DNA of 64,000 nucleotides from Cohnella endophytica (lineage in GTDB: Bacteria > Bacillota > Bacilli > Paenibacillales > Paenibacillaceae): assembly GCF_003628305.1 (NCBI RefSeq), contig NZ_RBZM01000002.1, positions 1-64,000 of the forward strand, in the 5' to 3' direction. The notes below the pieces were generated by a model. It was not told where the DNA came from. It searched no databases and saw nothing but the letters and a program-made list of their open reading frames with translations. The first letter of the stretch is position 1. Every line of letters begins with the position of its first letter. Below are positions 49,945-58,789 of this stretch, piece by piece. The translations under genes were made by a program, and so were the position numbers.

Positions 49945-52176
49945 TTATAAGCCGAAAATATTCGATTTTTTCTCCATGAACTGATCCTGGATCAAATACG
50001 TCCAAGTTTTTGAAGGGGCTTTGAGACCTTCCTTGTCCCAATCGACTTGATCGGATGGCGTACCCGTCTTCAGCTTGCTTAGCGTCTTAGCGGTTTCCTT
50101 ATCGATCTTCTCCGGAAGCTGTTCGAAAGCATGTATGATCCGGTGATGGAACTCGTCGACCGGGTTACGGTTGGCTAAGCTCTCGAGATGGATGCCTTCC
50201 CGAATGTAGGAAACATAGGCCAGATGATCCGACCAGCTGCGATCCATGTGGTATAACCGTACATAACGTTCCGTCGAGCTGAGCGACTCGCGGTTGTCGA
50301 AGATCGCTTCGCGTTGTTCCTGTTGAATCCGCCGCTGCTCTTCGACCATATCGGAATATTTGTTTAACGTCTTGCGCATTTCGAAGTTTTGTCCCATCAC
50401 GATACGCTGGATATGATCGATTTTCTTGTTGAAGATCGATGCCTCGAGCGGCTCGTCTTGCTTCTTGTTCCGATATGCAGGAGGTAATGCTTTCTCGATG
50501 CCGAACCGATTAATGAGCTCGTCCTCCAAACAAACATAGAACCTCGACGAACCTGGATCGCCTTGACGTCCGGCGCGTCCTCGCAGTTGGTTGTCGATTC
50601 TCGCGCTCTCGTTCATATGCGTTCCGATGACGTACAAGCCTCCGAGCTTGGCGACTTGGTCCGCCTGCTCGGGATGACCTCCGCCCAGTCGGATATCGAC
50701 GCCACGCCCCGCCATGTTCGTGGAAACGGTAACCGCCCCAAGCTCGCCGGCATTGGCGATGATCTCGGCTTCCTTCTCGTCGTTCTTCGCATTCAGCACA
50801 TGGCAAGTCACGCCCGCAGCCTTCAACCTTTCGGCTAATTGGTCGGATTCCTCCACGCTGCTCGTCCCGATGAGTATCGGCCGTTTCGTCGCGTGAACTT
50901 CGGCGATTTCTTTCACCAACGCGTTAAGTCGGGCTTCCTTATGCGTAAAGATTCGACTCTCGTGATCGATGCGAATTCGCGGACGGTTCGGTTGAATCTC
51001 GAATACGAGCAAGTTGTAGGTCTCTTCGAATTCCTCCGCGGAATCCTGGGCCGTAGCGGTCATTCCGCTAATTTTCGGGTACAGGCTCAACAGATGCTGC
51101 AGCGTAATCGTTCCGAGGATTTTGCCCGAAGTATTCGAAGCCATGCCCTCCTTGGCTTCGACCGCCGCTTGCAGGCCATCGGGCCAGTGACGGTTCTCGG
51201 CGACGCGTCCCGTGTAAGGATCGATAAGCTCTAGCTTGCCGTCCCGGATGACGTAATCGACGTCTCGCTTCAATAAGGATTCCGCGTGAAGAGCGCAATT
51301 TAATGACGTTAACAAATGAGTGTTGTTGGATTCGTACAGGTTGCCGCTTCTAAGCGCCTGTTCCGCCTTCTCGGCGCCGGCTTCCGTCAGGAACACGTTG
51401 CGTTTGTTCTCGTCGAAATCGTAATCCTCGCCCAATACGAGCTGTCTGGCCAAATTCGCCATCCGGCCGCCGTCGCCGCCGGTCGAAGCGACTTCCCCCG
51501 CGATCACGAGCGGTACGCGCGCTTCGTCGATGAGCAACGAATCGGCTTCGTCCACGATCGCATAATGGAAAGGACGATGAACGACGTCGGTCGGATTCAT
51601 CGCGATCGTATCCCGCAAGTAGTCGAATCCCGCTTGCTTAGCCGTAACATAGGTAATGTCCGCGGAGTAGGCTTGCTGTCTCTCCTCCAATGTCATGCCT
51701 TCCTTGACGAAGCCGACGGAAAGACCTAAATACTGGTAGATCGGGCCCATCCACTCCGCGTCCCTGCCCGCGAGATAATCGTTAAACGTTAGCACGTGAA
51801 CGCCCTTACCCTGCAAGGCATTGACGTATGCCGGCATAACCGCCGCAAGAGTCTTGCCTTCTCCGGTTTGCATTTCTACGAGATTGCCCTCGTGAAGTAC
51901 GAGTCCAGCCATGTATTGCACGTCGAAGGGACGCATCCCGAGTACGCGGCTGGCCGCTTCTCCCGCGATTGCAAAGGCTTCGATGAGGATATCGTCGAGC
52001 GAGGTGCCGTCTTGCACTTGTTTCTTCAGCTTCAAAGATTCGGCTTTAAGTTTGCCATCGTCCCACGTTTCCAATCTCAAGAGCTGGATTTCCTTCAGTT
52101 TATCCGCATAAGGCTTTAGTTTATGTTGAACGAATCGGTCCTTCACCTTCTGAACGAGCTTGCTGGCGAAATTCAT
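49945..52176 (-). CDS. secA2: accessory Sec translocase ATPase SecA2
   Basis: 743 residues from the ATG at 52176 with GAGGGG upstream. Motor motifs: MQTGEGKTLAA (Walker A), IVDEADSLLIDEARVPL (Walker B), GTSSVEESDQLAERL, TNMAGRGVDIRLG and LRGRAGRQGDPG. The C-terminus stops at KSNIFGL without the CxCx8CH zinc motif and linker of housekeeping SecA, and the overall size is shorter, so this is SecA2. It drives export of a subset of proteins in Gram-positive bacteria. No SecY2 or accessory Asp gene is nearby, which points to the SecA2-only system working with the normal SecYEG. Confidence 0.93.
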   Translation of the reverse strand: MNFASKLVQKVKDRFVQHKLKPYADKLKEIQLLRLETWDDGKLKAESLKLKKQVQDGTSLDDILIEAFAIAGEAASRVLGMRPFDVQYMAGLVLHEGNLVEMQTGEGKTLAAVMPAYVNALQGKGVHVLTFNDYLAGRDAEWMGPIYQYLGLSVGFVKEGMTLEERQQAYSADITYVTAKQAGFDYLRDTIAMNPTDVVHRPFHYAIVDEADSLLIDEARVPLVIAGEVASTGGDGGRMANLARQLVLGEDYDFDENKRNVFLTEAGAEKAEQALRSGNLYESNNTHLLTSLNCALHAESLLKRDVDYVIRDGKLELIDPYTGRVAENRHWPDGLQAAVEAKEGMASNTSGKILGTITLQHLLSLYPKISGMTATAQDSAEEFEETYNLLVFEIQPNRPRIRIDHESRIFTHKEARLNALVKEIAEVHATKRPILIGTSSVEESDQLAERLKAAGVTCHVLNAKNDEKEAEIIANAGELGAVTVSTNMAGRGVDIRLGGGHPEQADQVAKLGGLYVIGTHMNESARIDNQLRGRAGRQGDPGSSRFYVCLEDELINRFGIEKALPPAYRNKKQDEPLEASIFNKKIDHIQRIVMGQNFEMRKTLNKYSDMVEEQRRIQQEQREAIFDNRESLSSTERYVRLYHMDRSWSDHLAYVSYIREGIHLESLANRNPVDEFHHRIIHAFEQLPEKIDKETAKTLSKLKTGTPSDQVDWDKEGLKAPSKTWTYLIQDQFMEKKSNIFGL

Positions 52177-52206
52177 CGGGACGCCCCTCTCTATGTTCAA
52201 TATCTC

Positions 52207-52222
52207 ATAATGTATACATTAT
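52207..52222. promoter_or_regulatory. 16-bp perfect palindrome upstream of secA2
   Basis: ATAATGTATACATTAT, which includes a TATAAT -10-like sequence on the minus strand, 31 bases before the secA2 ATG. It may be the secA2 promoter core or an operator overlapping it. Confidence 0.45.
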
Positions 52223-52227
52223 AGGGA

Positions 52228-54045
52228 TTACTCAACGGAATTCATAGCTCTGGATTCCAACCAAATATCCTTGAAGTCCATCCAACCCAAGTAGTTAAGC
52301 TGCACGCCTTTAACTGTCGGATGGACGTAAGTGCTTAGCTTCTTATGCAAAATAAACAAGACATGGCATTCCTCGCGCAGTCGGTCCTCGATTTCCTTGA
52401 GTATCGCGGTTCTGTCTTCCGATCTCTCGCAAACCAGCGCCGATTCGACTTTGCCTTCCGCCCACAAACGCATATCGTCTTGGAGGCATTCCTTGAGGAA
52501 ATTTCCAGATTGAACGTAATTCTCGATCTCGCAGACGTCGTCGCTCGCGATTACGACCTCGTATAAGATACAATCCGCGCTCTCCATCGTTTCCAGATCG
52601 CCGATCTTATACTTGGAATCATTTCTCACGACGACGGATACTCCGAATTCGGCGAATCTCCGTTCGATCCAATGGGCATCTGTCTCATGGCTTCCAAAGA
52701 TGCTGAGAGTAATCGGCGTACCATCGTATCCGCTTTCCCGGAGTAAGCGAATCCCTTCTTCTTCGTCATGCTCTTCGTCGAGATAAGGCGTCTGTTCCGT
52801 GGGCCTGAATCCCTGAGCCGGATACACTCGGTTGCCTCCTAAATCCCTTATGAACCGTTTGCGGTTCAACAGTAAATCGATGGCGTGCCTGAAGGCAAAC
52901 GACTGTTGGGGTCCATTCTTACGCAAATTCCAAGACATCAACATGCAGCCATTGGAGAGCTCGTACGTAGCCATCAACTCCGGATCAGGATGCTTGAGAT
53001 GGAGCGTGTTGTCGTACAATAATTGTTTCCAGTGCGCTCCGAGGGACATGGACTCCGCCTCTTCCGGCATGAGCGCGATCACGATGCGGTCCAGATGGGC
53101 CCTTCCTTGATGATAATCCGGATTGGCGACCATCTCGAAGCGGTCGTTGCACCATTCGACGACCCGGAACGGTCCGCTGCCGACCGGACGTTCGCGGAAG
53201 AGGGATTCATCTTTCATGACAAGATCGCGCGGTACGATGGACATGGCCGCCGAACTCAGGTAACGGTGGAAAATCCGATTAGGCCTAGACAGCTTGATTC
53301 GTAACGTTCTTCCGTCGTGACATTCGACCAGTATCACATCCTTTGTCATCCAACCGACCGGTTGATCGCCACGTATTCTTTCCAACGTAAACTTAACGTC
53401 ATCCGCCGTTAGCTCCCGGCCATGATGGAACCGAATGCCCTTGCGCAGATGAAACGTCCACTCCGTCGCGTCCGCGTTCATCTCCCAAGCATGCGCCACC
53501 CCCGGCGTGACTCGTCTCGAGGCATAATCGTACTGAAGCAATTGATCGAACACCTGGCGAACCATATGGGCATCGAACGCGCAGTAAACATCCGCGGGAT
53601 CCATCGTGACGATAGGCCGGTATACCGGAAAACGCAACGTGTCGATCGCTTGGCTATTGCCCGCAAGATCTGCCGCATAACCGAAATGACCGTTCAGCCA
53701 TTGTACGAAACGGTCTATAAGCGCGCTTTGCGAATGATAAGTCTTCAGAAGCTCGAACGCCTGCTTATAGTCGCCTTTTCTCGACATGTCCTGAGCCCAC
53801 TCCATTAGAAGCGGTTCTTTTTCCGCCAAGAAGACCAACCGGGACACGTTCCCTCTGCCGCGTCCTGCGACCCAGCTGATCAAGCCTTCGTCGACCAGCT
53901 TACGCACGACCATCTTGGCGTTGCGCGTCGAGCAATACAGCGCATTCGCCAGCTCCTCGGTCGTCACCTCGATCTCCGCATGGGTAACCGCGTTGTTGCC
54001 GATTTTATTTAATAACATTAAATATTTCTCCGCCAAGGCGTTCAT
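52228..54045 (-). CDS. SgrR-like regulator: HTH plus solute-binding domain
   Basis: 605 residues. N-terminal winged-helix of the SgrR_N type (about 1-110): TTEELANALYCSTRNAKMVVRKLVDEGLISWVAGRGRGNVSRLVFL. Residues about 150-520 form a family-5 extracellular solute-binding (oligopeptide-type) domain: AHAWEMNADATEWTFHLRKGIRFHHGRELTADDVKFTLERI and RPVGSGPFRVVEWCNDRFEMVANPDYHQGRAHLDRI. There is no signal peptide, so the binding domain acts inside the cell as ligand sensor. The ligand (sugar phosphate or peptide) is unknown. Divergent from the 63-residue gene. Confidence 0.9.
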   Translation of the reverse strand: MNALAEKYLMLLNKIGNNAVTHAEIEVTTEELANALYCSTRNAKMVVRKLVDEGLISWVAGRGRGNVSRLVFLAEKEPLLMEWAQDMSRKGDYKQAFELLKTYHSQSALIDRFVQWLNGHFGYAADLAGNSQAIDTLRFPVYRPIVTMDPADVYCAFDAHMVRQVFDQLLQYDYASRRVTPGVAHAWEMNADATEWTFHLRKGIRFHHGRELTADDVKFTLERIRGDQPVGWMTKDVILVECHDGRTLRIKLSRPNRIFHRYLSSAAMSIVPRDLVMKDESLFRERPVGSGPFRVVEWCNDRFEMVANPDYHQGRAHLDRIVIALMPEEAESMSLGAHWKQLLYDNTLHLKHPDPELMATYELSNGCMLMSWNLRKNGPQQSFAFRHAIDLLLNRKRFIRDLGGNRVYPAQGFRPTEQTPYLDEEHDEEEGIRLLRESGYDGTPITLSIFGSHETDAHWIERRFAEFGVSVVVRNDSKYKIGDLETMESADCILYEVVIASDDVCEIENYVQSGNFLKECLQDDMRLWAEGKVESALVCERSEDRTAILKEIEDRLREECHVLFILHKKLSTYVHPTVKGVQLNYLGWMDFKDIWLESRAMNSVE

Positions 54046-54188
54046 CTATCGATTTCCCTCCCGGCAATGATCTTCGAATTTCGTCCTATCAACAAAAGGG
54101 GAAATGGAATTATTAAACTGTTCACTTTTTTTCCTCTTTTGCATTCAGCATAATAAAACTCATCAGAGATCGCAAGGAGGAATAACAA

Positions 54189-54380
54189 ATGTTCTATCAT
54201 GATCACGATTTAAAAGAACTATCCCGTCAGCGTCAAGCCGAATGGGAGACGAGAATTCGCCAATCGAGTGCGAAGAAAGATTCCGAGCCTAAAGCCAACG
54301 TAACACCGAACAATTCGCAAGCCGTAAATAAAAAACAAAAGAAGGGATGCAGCATCCCTTCTCCCGCGATTAATCCGTAA
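54189..54380 (+). CDS. small hydrophilic protein of unknown function
   Basis: 63 residues with a strong AAGGAGG seven to eight bases upstream of the ATG. The N-terminal part MFYHDHDLKELSRQRQAEWE is charged and helical, the rest is low-complexity (Ser, Lys, Asn, Gln). No membrane segment. The last 15 codons run through a hairpin that terminates the opposite gene. It is divergent from the SgrR-like gene. SgrR-type regulators elsewhere control small products next to them, so a regulatory link is possible. Confidence 0.6.
   Translation: MFYHDHDLKELSRQRQAEWETRIRQSSAKKDSEPKANVTPNNSQAVNKKQKKGCSIPSPAINP
54340..54362 (-). terminator. terminator of the lipoprotein gene, inside the 3' end of the small gene
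   Basis: GAAGGGATGC / GCATCCCTTC with a one-base centre, followed on the minus strand by TTTTGTTTTTTATTT. It lies eight bases after the lipoprotein stop codon. Confidence 0.8.
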
Positions 54381-56034
54381 CTTGGATTGAAGTCTGGATC
54401 CCGTTTCCCTCGCCGCCCTCGAAGGATTCGAATCCCTTATACGGAATGCCGACGATCCTCAACTCATAGTCTCCCGCTTTATATTTTGCAGCGTCCAGTT
54501 TCCCCGTAATTTCAAATGCGCCATGATCGACCTTCGTTTCATCGCTTCTCCAAACGACCTTATTCCCTTGGGATAGTTGTAAATAGGTTTTCTCCGCCGT
54601 CGAACCTCTGCCTTCGATTTTAAACGATTCGCCTAATCGAATCGCGTTTGGAAAATGGTATGGGATTACGTCGGGCATCGACGCTTTGTAGCCGGAGTTC
54701 ACGAATTCGAATAAGAATGGCGATAGCGCAAACCATGATTGACCCTTGGAATCTCCGATCCAGACGTAATCCTTCACCGGCGTGCAGGATGTCCCCGTGC
54801 TGCCTTCCGTAGATTTTTCGGTATCGCAGCTCCAAGCCGGACGAATCTCCAAAGTTTTACCGTCGCGGTATACGATATTCGCCGCCATGCTTCGGCCGTG
54901 GAGGGGCTGCGTCATACCTTCGCCGTCTACTTCGTCTGCTTCCGCGAGCCATTGCAGCAATTGCGCGGCTTCCGCTTGCTTTTCGTCCGGGAATAAGAGA
55001 TTCGCGATCCCCATGGGTATCGGATGCGACATAGCTATCCACTGGACTTGGGCAGGATCCGTTCGGTTGACGTAATAAGCGTTTATACGAGTCTCCATCC
55101 GATCGCGGAATTTTCTGATTTCCTGGTAGAAGGTTTCGACGGATATTTTGCCTTTATTGAAGGAACTCGTTATCTTGTCGGAAAGTAGAATTCTGTCTTT
55201 CGAGAGCTTGCCCGTCAATGTATCTTTGTGGGCAGCGGCCGTATTCCAGGCTTCCTTCACTTCGGGGATGAGTCGTTTGTTCTCGTCGTAGATCTCGCTA
55301 TTGCTCGACCCGCCAAACAAGAGACCTAAGTTTAAGCCAAATTCCGCTTTCACTCGATCGAATCGGGGGGAATAAGGATAATCGTTCAAATATTGCTCCG
55401 CTTGAAGCGCCCTCTCCCCTAATTCCGTTCGCGGAATGAGGATACTGCCGTCTCCGAACGCCGGCTTGTCGGAAGCGGTAGCCATGAGTTCTAAGTAATC
55501 CGCCATTGCGGGCGTTACGAAGGAAGCGTACGAAGTTAACGCGCGATAATCGACAATCGGGACCAAGACGCCTTCGCCGGCATTGAATTTGTATTTTCCT
55601 TCAATGGCTTCGCTAATTATGGTTCGTATCTTTTCGTCTTGGATTTCATCGATTTGATCGGAGCCGACCGGATTGGAGAAACGCGAGAAAAGCCCCGACT
55701 CGTTGGCCGATCGCAACGCGGCATTCACATGATCGGCGTCGGACCGGTAGAACTCTTCCAGTTCCATTAACAGCCGATCAAGCTCGTCGGGCTTAAGCAG
55801 GGGAATATTGGTCTCGAATATCGCGATCGCTTCCTTTGCCGTCCGGGCTTCCCGAATCGTCTTCGGAAGCTCTTCCGCGTAAACTGGAATCGCTTCTGTC
55901 GCGATTGGTGACGGTCGAGGACTCGTTTCCGTGACGATCGGTTTCGTATAAGATGATGACATGCACCCGGACAAAAAGATTAATGCCATTAATCCTAAAA
56001 CAAGCTTAGGGTTGCATCCGAACAATAATCCCAT
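54370..56034 (-). CDS. large lipoprotein of unknown function
   Basis: 554 residues. Lipoprotein signal peptide with lipobox FLSGC (Cys24), then a linker rich in Pro, Thr and Ser. The body is mostly helical to about 430, with SFNKGKISVETFYQEIRKFRDRMETRINAYYV. A domain with Cys pair (PAWSCDTEKSTEGSTGTSC) follows, and the C-terminal 100 residues look like an Ig-like beta sandwich (AAKYKAGDYELRIVGIPYKG). No family is recognised. It is anchored to the outer face of the membrane and monocistronic. Confidence 0.8.
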   Translation of the reverse strand: MGLLFGCNPKLVLGLMALIFLSGCMSSSYTKPIVTETSPRPSPIATEAIPVYAEELPKTIREARTAKEAIAIFETNIPLLKPDELDRLLMELEEFYRSDADHVNAALRSANESGLFSRFSNPVGSDQIDEIQDEKIRTIISEAIEGKYKFNAGEGVLVPIVDYRALTSYASFVTPAMADYLELMATASDKPAFGDGSILIPRTELGERALQAEQYLNDYPYSPRFDRVKAEFGLNLGLLFGGSSNSEIYDENKRLIPEVKEAWNTAAAHKDTLTGKLSKDRILLSDKITSSFNKGKISVETFYQEIRKFRDRMETRINAYYVNRTDPAQVQWIAMSHPIPMGIANLLFPDEKQAEAAQLLQWLAEADEVDGEGMTQPLHGRSMAANIVYRDGKTLEIRPAWSCDTEKSTEGSTGTSCTPVKDYVWIGDSKGQSWFALSPFLFEFVNSGYKASMPDVIPYHFPNAIRLGESFKIEGRGSTAEKTYLQLSQGNKVVWRSDETKVDHGAFEITGKLDAAKYKAGDYELRIVGIPYKGFESFEGGEGNGIQTSIQVTD

Positions 56035-56369
56035 ATGTATCCGCCCCGTTTCGCCTAGGTATGCTCCGTTACCGTTATAGACGAATCATTTTCGATAAAG
56101 TTGTCATTTGTATAAATCAACGGTTTTCATCGGGTAAGATGAGCAACCCCTCATGACCAGAATAGATCTAGCTCATAGGAGTTAATATTACTCTATTTCC
56201 CCATTCGGCCGGTTTCCGGGCTAATAACGTAACGCCATCATCTTTTTTGTATGAGTGAGGGCGTTTATTACGGAACATTTATGCCTATCATTTGGTACAT
56301 GGTCAGTCGATAGTTTTCTTCACGCACAATAAAAAAGTAACGATCCGCATCGCTACGAAGAAACTAAAA
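56035..56369. other. intergenic region without supported gene
   Basis: Roughly 330 bp upstream of the lipoprotein gene. No open frame with a ribosome binding site. One loose inverted repeat (AACGCC...GGCGTT, about 56229-56266) is present. Confidence 0.4.
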
Positions 56370-56426
56370 TAACTCAGGTCAACATAAAGGGCATCTGTAA
56401 GGTGACCTTTATGTTGACCTGAGTTA
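56370..56426 (-). terminator. perfect 21-bp-arm hairpin, probable terminator of the 103-residue gene
   Basis: Arms at 56370-56390 and 56406-56426 are exact reverse complements, with a 15-base loop. On the minus strand it is followed by TTTTAGTTTC, and it lies 66 bases after the stop of the minus-strand gene at 56493. The arm is unusually long for a terminator, and the arms could instead be relics of a mobile element. Confidence 0.55.
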
Positions 56427-56492
56427 TGGCGGAGTTGAATGGTGAAATCATCTATCTTCTCAAGGGACAAATAATTCACAAAGTCAAATTAT

Positions 56493-56804
56493 TTAATGAA
56501 TAACCACAATTTCCTTAATATGATATCCATCTGGAATAGCTTCATTTTCTTCATCGGCTATTCGGCGAAGCAATTCTTGATCTCTTTGTACATATACGGT
56601 CTTCCCGTTTTCAAAAAACACTTCTCCAGGCCCGTATTTTGAATGAACATTGCCCACGATAATCGCTTGTTCTTTTGGCTCTATTCCATATCCATACGAT
56701 ACACCATCACCTTTTTTGCCATTCTTAAAGTATACACCCAGTAATATTACTGTACTAAGTGAAATGACTAATGCGACTAATAAGGGTTTAACTGATTTAC
56801 GCAT
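56493..56804 (-). CDS. small membrane-anchored protein of unknown function
   Basis: 103 residues with GGGAGGTGG upstream of the ATG. One N-terminal membrane helix (LLVALVISLSTVILLGVYF), then an external domain with GIEPKEQAIIVGNVHSKYGPGEVFF, KTVYVQRDQELLRRI and DGYHIKEIVVIH, predicted beta-rich. The gene is clearly lower in G+C than its neighbours, suggesting acquisition. No family is recognised. Confidence 0.72.
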   Translation of the reverse strand: MRKSVKPLLVALVISLSTVILLGVYFKNGKKGDGVSYGYGIEPKEQAIIVGNVHSKYGPGEVFFENGKTVYVQRDQELLRRIADEENEAIPDGYHIKEIVVIH

Positions 56805-57208
56805 TAATAAACCACCTCCCTAATAGAAGCATAAAAGTAAATGTTTGTATTTAACCAACTAAACAATACTCCATTTGAGTTTCAAATGCAAGACCACGTA
56901 GAAAAGATTATTCATAGCATGGCCTGAAAACCTGAATCGTTCATAACAACTGGAGATTTATAGATGATTATTTTTTTTAAGCACAACCGGAGGTCTTGCT
57001 TCGAATTCCTCCTCGACATGCTAGTAATGAAAACACCTCAGTGTCATCGTTACTACGTGGACTACCAAGGCATCTTCTTCCGCAATTGACGAAAGTCTGG
57101 CGGAGAACTCTGCAGCAGTCAAATACTACTCTATATTACTCTTTACAGCCGTATTCCAGCCTGGTATCATTCTGCGAACTCTTTAGTTCAGCATATATAG
57201 TTTCTTCC
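56805..57208. other. intergenic region, possible gene relic
   Basis: About 400 bp. Several short stop-limited stretches on the minus strand read like coding sequence (for example EETIYAELKSSQNDTRLEYG near 57200 and a stretch containing AAEFSARLSSIAEEDALVV near 57080) but lie in different frames and lack a start. It could be a decayed gene. Nothing is callable. Confidence 0.3.
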
Positions 57209-57238
57209 AGGAAAAGAAAAAGCCCGGTCGCCCGGGCT
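57209..57238 (-). terminator. intrinsic terminator of the lut operon
   Basis: AGCCCGG / CCGGGCT with a four-base loop, followed on the minus strand by TTTTTCTTTT. It lies about 12 bases after the lutR-like stop codon. Confidence 0.9.
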
Positions 57239-57250
57239 AATGTCCATGAT

Positions 57251-57970
57251 TCATATATACTTCGTCAAAATGTTCTCCACGTGCTGCAAATGTTGTTTCA
57301 TCGTCGAAGCCGCTTGATCGGCATCCCGATTGCGCACTGCTTCATAGATGGCCGAATGCTCGAGATAGAGTCGCTCCGCTACTTGTTGGTTCGCGTAAAG
57401 CTCCACTCTGCGGATATCCCGGATCGCGGTCTCCATCTGATTGGCGATCGATTCGAACAGGCGGACCAGGATCGAATTATGGGTAGCTCTCGCCAGCGTA
57501 AGATGGAACAGCAAATCCGTCCGCTCGCCTTCCAGATCTTGACCGACCGAGCGTTCCATCGCTTCGATCAACGCGGCTAGCTCCGCCAAGTCCGAATCCG
57601 TCCGTTTGGCTGCGGCTACCGCCGCATTCGATACCTCCAGCGATTGACGCGCTTCCAACAACTCCAGCAAAGTGCCTCGATTCATCCTGAGCGAGTCGAG
57701 CTCCGGAAGGGCAAGCTCCGTCGGCGAATTGCGGATGACGCGGCAACCTCCGCCTTGGCGAATCTCGATCAGCCCCATCGCCTTCAAAGCGCTTAACGCT
57801 TCGCGGGTTGTCGATCGGCCTACTCCGAAACGCTCGGACATTTCCTTAGTCGAAGGCAGCTTGTCGCCGACCTTGAATCGGCCGTCCGTGATCATCGCAT
57901 GAAGCTGATCCTTGATCTCCTCGTAGTGATTCCGCTTCGTCAGCCGGGTCATCTCCATTTCCTTATCCAT
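57251..57970 (-). CDS. lutR: GntR/FadR-family regulator of the lut operon
   Basis: 239 residues with AAGGAGGG upstream of the ATG. N-terminal GntR winged helix (LHAMITDGRFKVGDKLPSTKEMSERFGVGRSTTREALSALKAMGLIEIRQGGG) and C-terminal FCD domain (about 90-235) with metal- and ligand-binding His residues in DLLFHLTLARATHNSILV and MKQHLQHVENIL. It lies 69 bases behind lutC as last gene of the operon. In Bacillus subtilis the lactate operon repressor LutR is of the same subfamily, but its gene is separate from the operon. It presumably responds to lactate. Confidence 0.85.
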   Translation of the reverse strand: MDKEMEMTRLTKRNHYEEIKDQLHAMITDGRFKVGDKLPSTKEMSERFGVGRSTTREALSALKAMGLIEIRQGGGCRVIRNSPTELALPELDSLRMNRGTLLELLEARQSLEVSNAAVAAAKRTDSDLAELAALIEAMERSVGQDLEGERTDLLFHLTLARATHNSILVRLFESIANQMETAIRDIRRVELYANQQVAERLYLEHSAIYEAVRNRDADQAASTMKQHLQHVENILTKYI

Positions 57971-58039
57971 CTAAAGCTTTCCCTCCTTCTGCTTAGGCTG
58001 TTCTCGCCGCGAATCGGCTATTGCGGTTACGATCTCGAC

Positions 58040-58789
58040 TTATCCGACGATAAGCGCATAGACGACGCCCGGTCCATGGACGCCGATCGTCAAATCGTTC
58101 TCGATGTCCGCCGAACGGCTAGGCCCGGAGATGAAGTGTATGCCTGCGGGCAAGTTCTCGCGTCCGCCCTCGTCGAAATGGACCATAATCTCTCCCAGCC
58201 GCGTTTTCAACCGTTCGAGCGGAATAATGGCAATAAGGACAGTGGGAAGCAGGCTTACCGAACGCCCTTTATCCTTAGATGAACGTACGGTGATCGATCC
58301 GGTGTACGCCGCCGCGTAATCTGCCATTACGATTCCGATGTCGGCTTCCGCGGCCCGGGCTTTCCAATATAATGGCCCCTCGCCCGCGGTCGTTTCTTCA
58401 TTCCATACCGACACACGTGCATCCGGCAGTTCGCTTTCCAGCTTCAACGCGTCTAGCTCCGGTTGCTTGTTCCGGATGACGTATTTCGCGCTTAGCGACC
58501 TCGCTTTTTCCGTGATGAACCGTTTCGCGTCGTCCATCGTGGCGAGCCTTTCGACGTGTCCGCCCGCGCTTTTGAAGTTCGACGTGAAGTTCTCGATCCG
58601 TTCCTCTTCGCTCCATTCGTACGCGTTCCAGAAGTCCGGCGCTCCCCGGTAGGGATGACGGGGAGGCTCGCTCACCATCGGGCGGCGCAGCTTCTCGGAT
58701 ATGCCGTTAATGAACCTCGTTTGCTTGGAACGGGATTCCGCTTCCATCTCTTGCAGCCATTGCTGATGCGTCTTCGCATTAGTGTCCAT
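58040..58789 (-). CDS. lutC: lactate utilization protein C
   Basis: 249 residues, LUD domain. Family blocks are HPYRGAPDFWNAYEWSEEERIENF, then VSVWNEETTAGEGPLYWKARAAEADIGIVMADYAAAYTGSITVRS, LLPTVLIAII and IHFISGPSRSADIENDLTIGVHGPGVVYALIV. It is the third subunit of the LutABC L-lactate oxidase complex that makes pyruvate. Its ATG lies inside the 3' end of lutB (11-base overlap), and the GGAGGG ribosome binding site encodes two glycines of the LutB tail, so the two are translationally coupled. Confidence 0.93.
   Translation of the reverse strand: MDTNAKTHQQWLQEMEAESRSKQTRFINGISEKLRRPMVSEPPRHPYRGAPDFWNAYEWSEEERIENFTSNFKSAGGHVERLATMDDAKRFITEKARSLSAKYVIRNKQPELDALKLESELPDARVSVWNEETTAGEGPLYWKARAAEADIGIVMADYAAAYTGSITVRSSKDKGRSVSLLPTVLIAIIPLERLKTRLGEIMVHFDEGGRENLPAGIHFISGPSRSADIENDLTIGVHGPGVVYALIVG

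Noticed and set aside
57040..57080. Possible rRNA fragment (GGACTACCAAGGCATC resembles conserved rRNA primer sites)
   Set aside because: The similarity stops after about a dozen bases and flanking rRNA sequence is absent.
56996..57580. 194-codon plus-strand open frame
   Set aside because: It runs antisense through the well-supported GntR gene and its terminator, and its start has no ribosome binding site.
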